Shown here piece after piece: positions 7,125-8,296 of a DNA stretch of 8,296 nucleotides. Location of the stretch: positions 1-8,296 of the forward strand of contig JALOMU010000050.1 of assembly GCA_025455285.1 (NCBI GenBank), written 5' to 3'. Source of the DNA: Flavihumibacter sp. GTDB taxonomy: Bacteria > Bacteroidota > Bacteroidia > Chitinophagales > Chitinophagaceae. Position 1 is the first letter of the stretch; each line of letters opens with the position of its first letter. The notes below the pieces were generated by a model. The model made no database searches. It was given only the letters and a program-made list of their open reading frames with translations, and had not been told where the DNA came from. A program made the translations under genes and the position numbers.

Positions 7125-8296
7125 TCAGCGCTCCTTTGCAATCAACCACCTATTCAAAAAATGATGCGGTGTTTCCAGTACGATCTTATAAATTGTTGAA
7201 CGCTCAGCCGGCAGGTCAATGATCGCTTTTCCATCAGCAAGCGCTACCTCTTTAACAAGTGCATAGTTATCTCTACCACCCGTCTTGAACTCATTGGTCG
7301 TACTGATCCATATTTTGGCTTTCCCTTTTCGGGTTACCGGTTCCCAGCTAATATGAATCTGACCACCAACTTCTTTTGCTGTCAAATTTTTTGCAGATAG
7401 AGGGCCCGTTATGGATATGCCATCAATTTCCATAGCCTGCTCCCGGGGAATAGTAATATTCAGAAACCTCGCCATTGATGGCATGATGTCCACCACTCCG
7501 GCTTTCCCTGATTTGAAAAAACTGTTCAGGTCCGACGCACTGGTCACAATCCAGGTACTTCTTTCCCGATCCGACTGTCCGCCATGATGTTTCCCGGTTT
7601 TTGCATCACGTCCATGATCTGTAGTTATGTAGATCGTCCATTCTTCTTTGAATTGTTGCTGACGATATTGAATCGATTCCCATAATTTCCCTATCTGCTG
7701 ATCCATATAACCAACCGCTTTGTAAAACTGCTCACTGTCGCCGTACATATGGCCCATATCATCCGTATACTCCAGGTAAACCCAGGATAAATCCGGTGCC
7801 TGCTCCCGGATAGCAGCACTCGCACCAGCCACTACTTCTTCATCAATCCGGTGCATATAATCTCTTTGTTTGTCATGCGGAAACCGAATCGTATCCAACT
7901 CCAATCCATCCACTTTATAATCAATTTGCAGACCGCCGGTTTCAGGCAATCCGTCGCCTGCCAGTTTGGTTCGGTTATCCAGCCAACTGGAAAATATAGC
8001 TGTTTTCTTTTCGGGGTACTGGGTTTTTAAAAACCGAAAAATCGTCCAGTAATTGTAATTGGGTGCGGCAATATCATTGTCCCAAACATTGTGTTTATTT
8101 ACCCAGGTACCGGTCAAGAGACTATTATATCCTACTGCCGAAATGGTAGGGGTTTGAGAATACCCACCTTTCTCACCACCCACATAGGCACGCGCATACC
8201 CTCCTTGTTTGGCAATTTTATCCAGGTTGGGAGTAGGCCGCGACTCAATAACATCTGCAGCTATACCATCCACAATTACAAAAACAACTTTACGCG
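7125..8296 (-). CDS. Alkaline-phosphatase-superfamily phosphodiesterase / nucleotide pyrophosphatase-like, 5' end outside window
   Basis: The frame runs off the window; about 389 residues are visible. Upstream of the GTG at 8273 it reads RKVVFVI, so that codon is the Val of the family's first motif VIVDGI and not a start. Only a signal peptide and a few residues are probably missing. Counting that Val as 1, likely metal ligands are Asp2, Asp171 and His175 (YTDDMGHMYG), Asp219-His220 (TTDHGRD), and His229 or His230 (KHHGG). The nucleophile lies in TPTISAVGYNSLLTG (41-55), with Ser45 favoured by spacing to LTG and Thr41/Thr43 as alternatives. From about residue 292 a separate beta-rich domain follows (IHISWEPVTRKGKAKIWIST), resembling a fibronectin-III fold. 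The enzyme probably hydrolyses phosphate mono- or diesters in the periplasm; its substrate is unknown. It is the first visible gene of a three-gene minus-strand run. Confidence 0.88.
   Translation of the reverse strand, partial: RKVVFVIVDGIAADVIESRPTPNLDKIAKQGGYARAYVGGEKGGYSQTPTISAVGYNSLLTGTWVNKHNVWDNDIAAPNYNYWTIFRFLKTQYPEKKTAIFSSWLDNRTKLAGDGLPETGGLQIDYKVDGLELDTIRFPHDKQRDYMHRIDEEVVAGASAAIREQAPDLSWVYLEYTDDMGHMYGDSEQFYKAVGYMDQQIGKLWESIQYRQQQFKEEWTIYITTDHGRDAKTGKHHGGQSDRERSTWIVTSASDLNSFFKSGKAGVVDIMPSMARFLNITIPREQAMEIDGISITGPLSAKNLTAKEVGGQIHISWEPVTRKGKAKIWISTTNEFKTGGRDNYALVKEVALADGKAIIDLPAERSTIYKIVLETPHHFLNRWLIAKER

Noticed and set aside
1..8296. Mobile element, CRISPR array, tRNA, defence or phage module
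   Set aside because: No transposase or integrase motif, regularly spaced repeats, tRNA-like cloverleaf or defence domain was seen on either strand; all substantial stretches are explained by the listed genes.

Overview
The window looks like part of a chromosome from an aerobic member of the Bacteroidota, most likely near the Chitinophagaceae. This placement is an inference from protein style, from the order of the heme genes (hemD-hemE-hemF-hemB-hemL), and from the lack of clear Shine-Dalgarno sequences. No rRNA, tRNA, insertion sequence, CRISPR array or phage gene is visible.

Positions 1-4966, plus strand: a tightly packed tetrapyrrole (heme) biosynthesis operon. It holds the 3' part of hemD (uroporphyrinogen-III synthase), then hemE (uroporphyrinogen decarboxylase), hemF (oxygen-dependent coproporphyrinogen III oxidase), hemB (porphobilinogen synthase), a small YciI-family gene, and hemL (glutamate-1-semialdehyde aminotransferase). 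Gaps run from an 8-base overlap to 30 bases. HemL supplies 5-aminolevulinate by the C5 (glutamyl-tRNA) route. HemB condenses it to porphobilinogen, HemD closes the ring to uroporphyrinogen III, and HemE and HemF decarboxylate it to coproporphyrinogen and then protoporphyrinogen. HemA and HemC are probably encoded just upstream, outside the window. The protoporphyrinogen oxidase and ferrochelatase steps are not seen here.

Positions 4970-8296, minus strand: three genes transcribed towards the heme operon. In their own order they are an alkaline-phosphatase-superfamily phosphodiesterase (5' end outside the window) with a C-terminal beta-rich domain, a membrane-anchored M20 (carboxypeptidase S / PM20D1-like) metallopeptidase, and a small AT-rich exported protein of unknown function. 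Its stop codon lies 3 bases from the hemL stop.

Most of the window is ordinary housekeeping sequence. The strongest anomaly is at the 5' end of hemE. A recognisable N-terminus beginning with ATG at 440 is out of frame with the rest of the enzyme, and the family alignment suggests that about 23-26 bases are missing. Smaller points of interest are the YciI gene inside the heme operon, an acidic/histidine-rich insertion beside the M20 metal site, an 11-bp inverted repeat that reaches into the M20 start codon, and the terminator-free convergent junction. I found no convincing novel multi-gene system.
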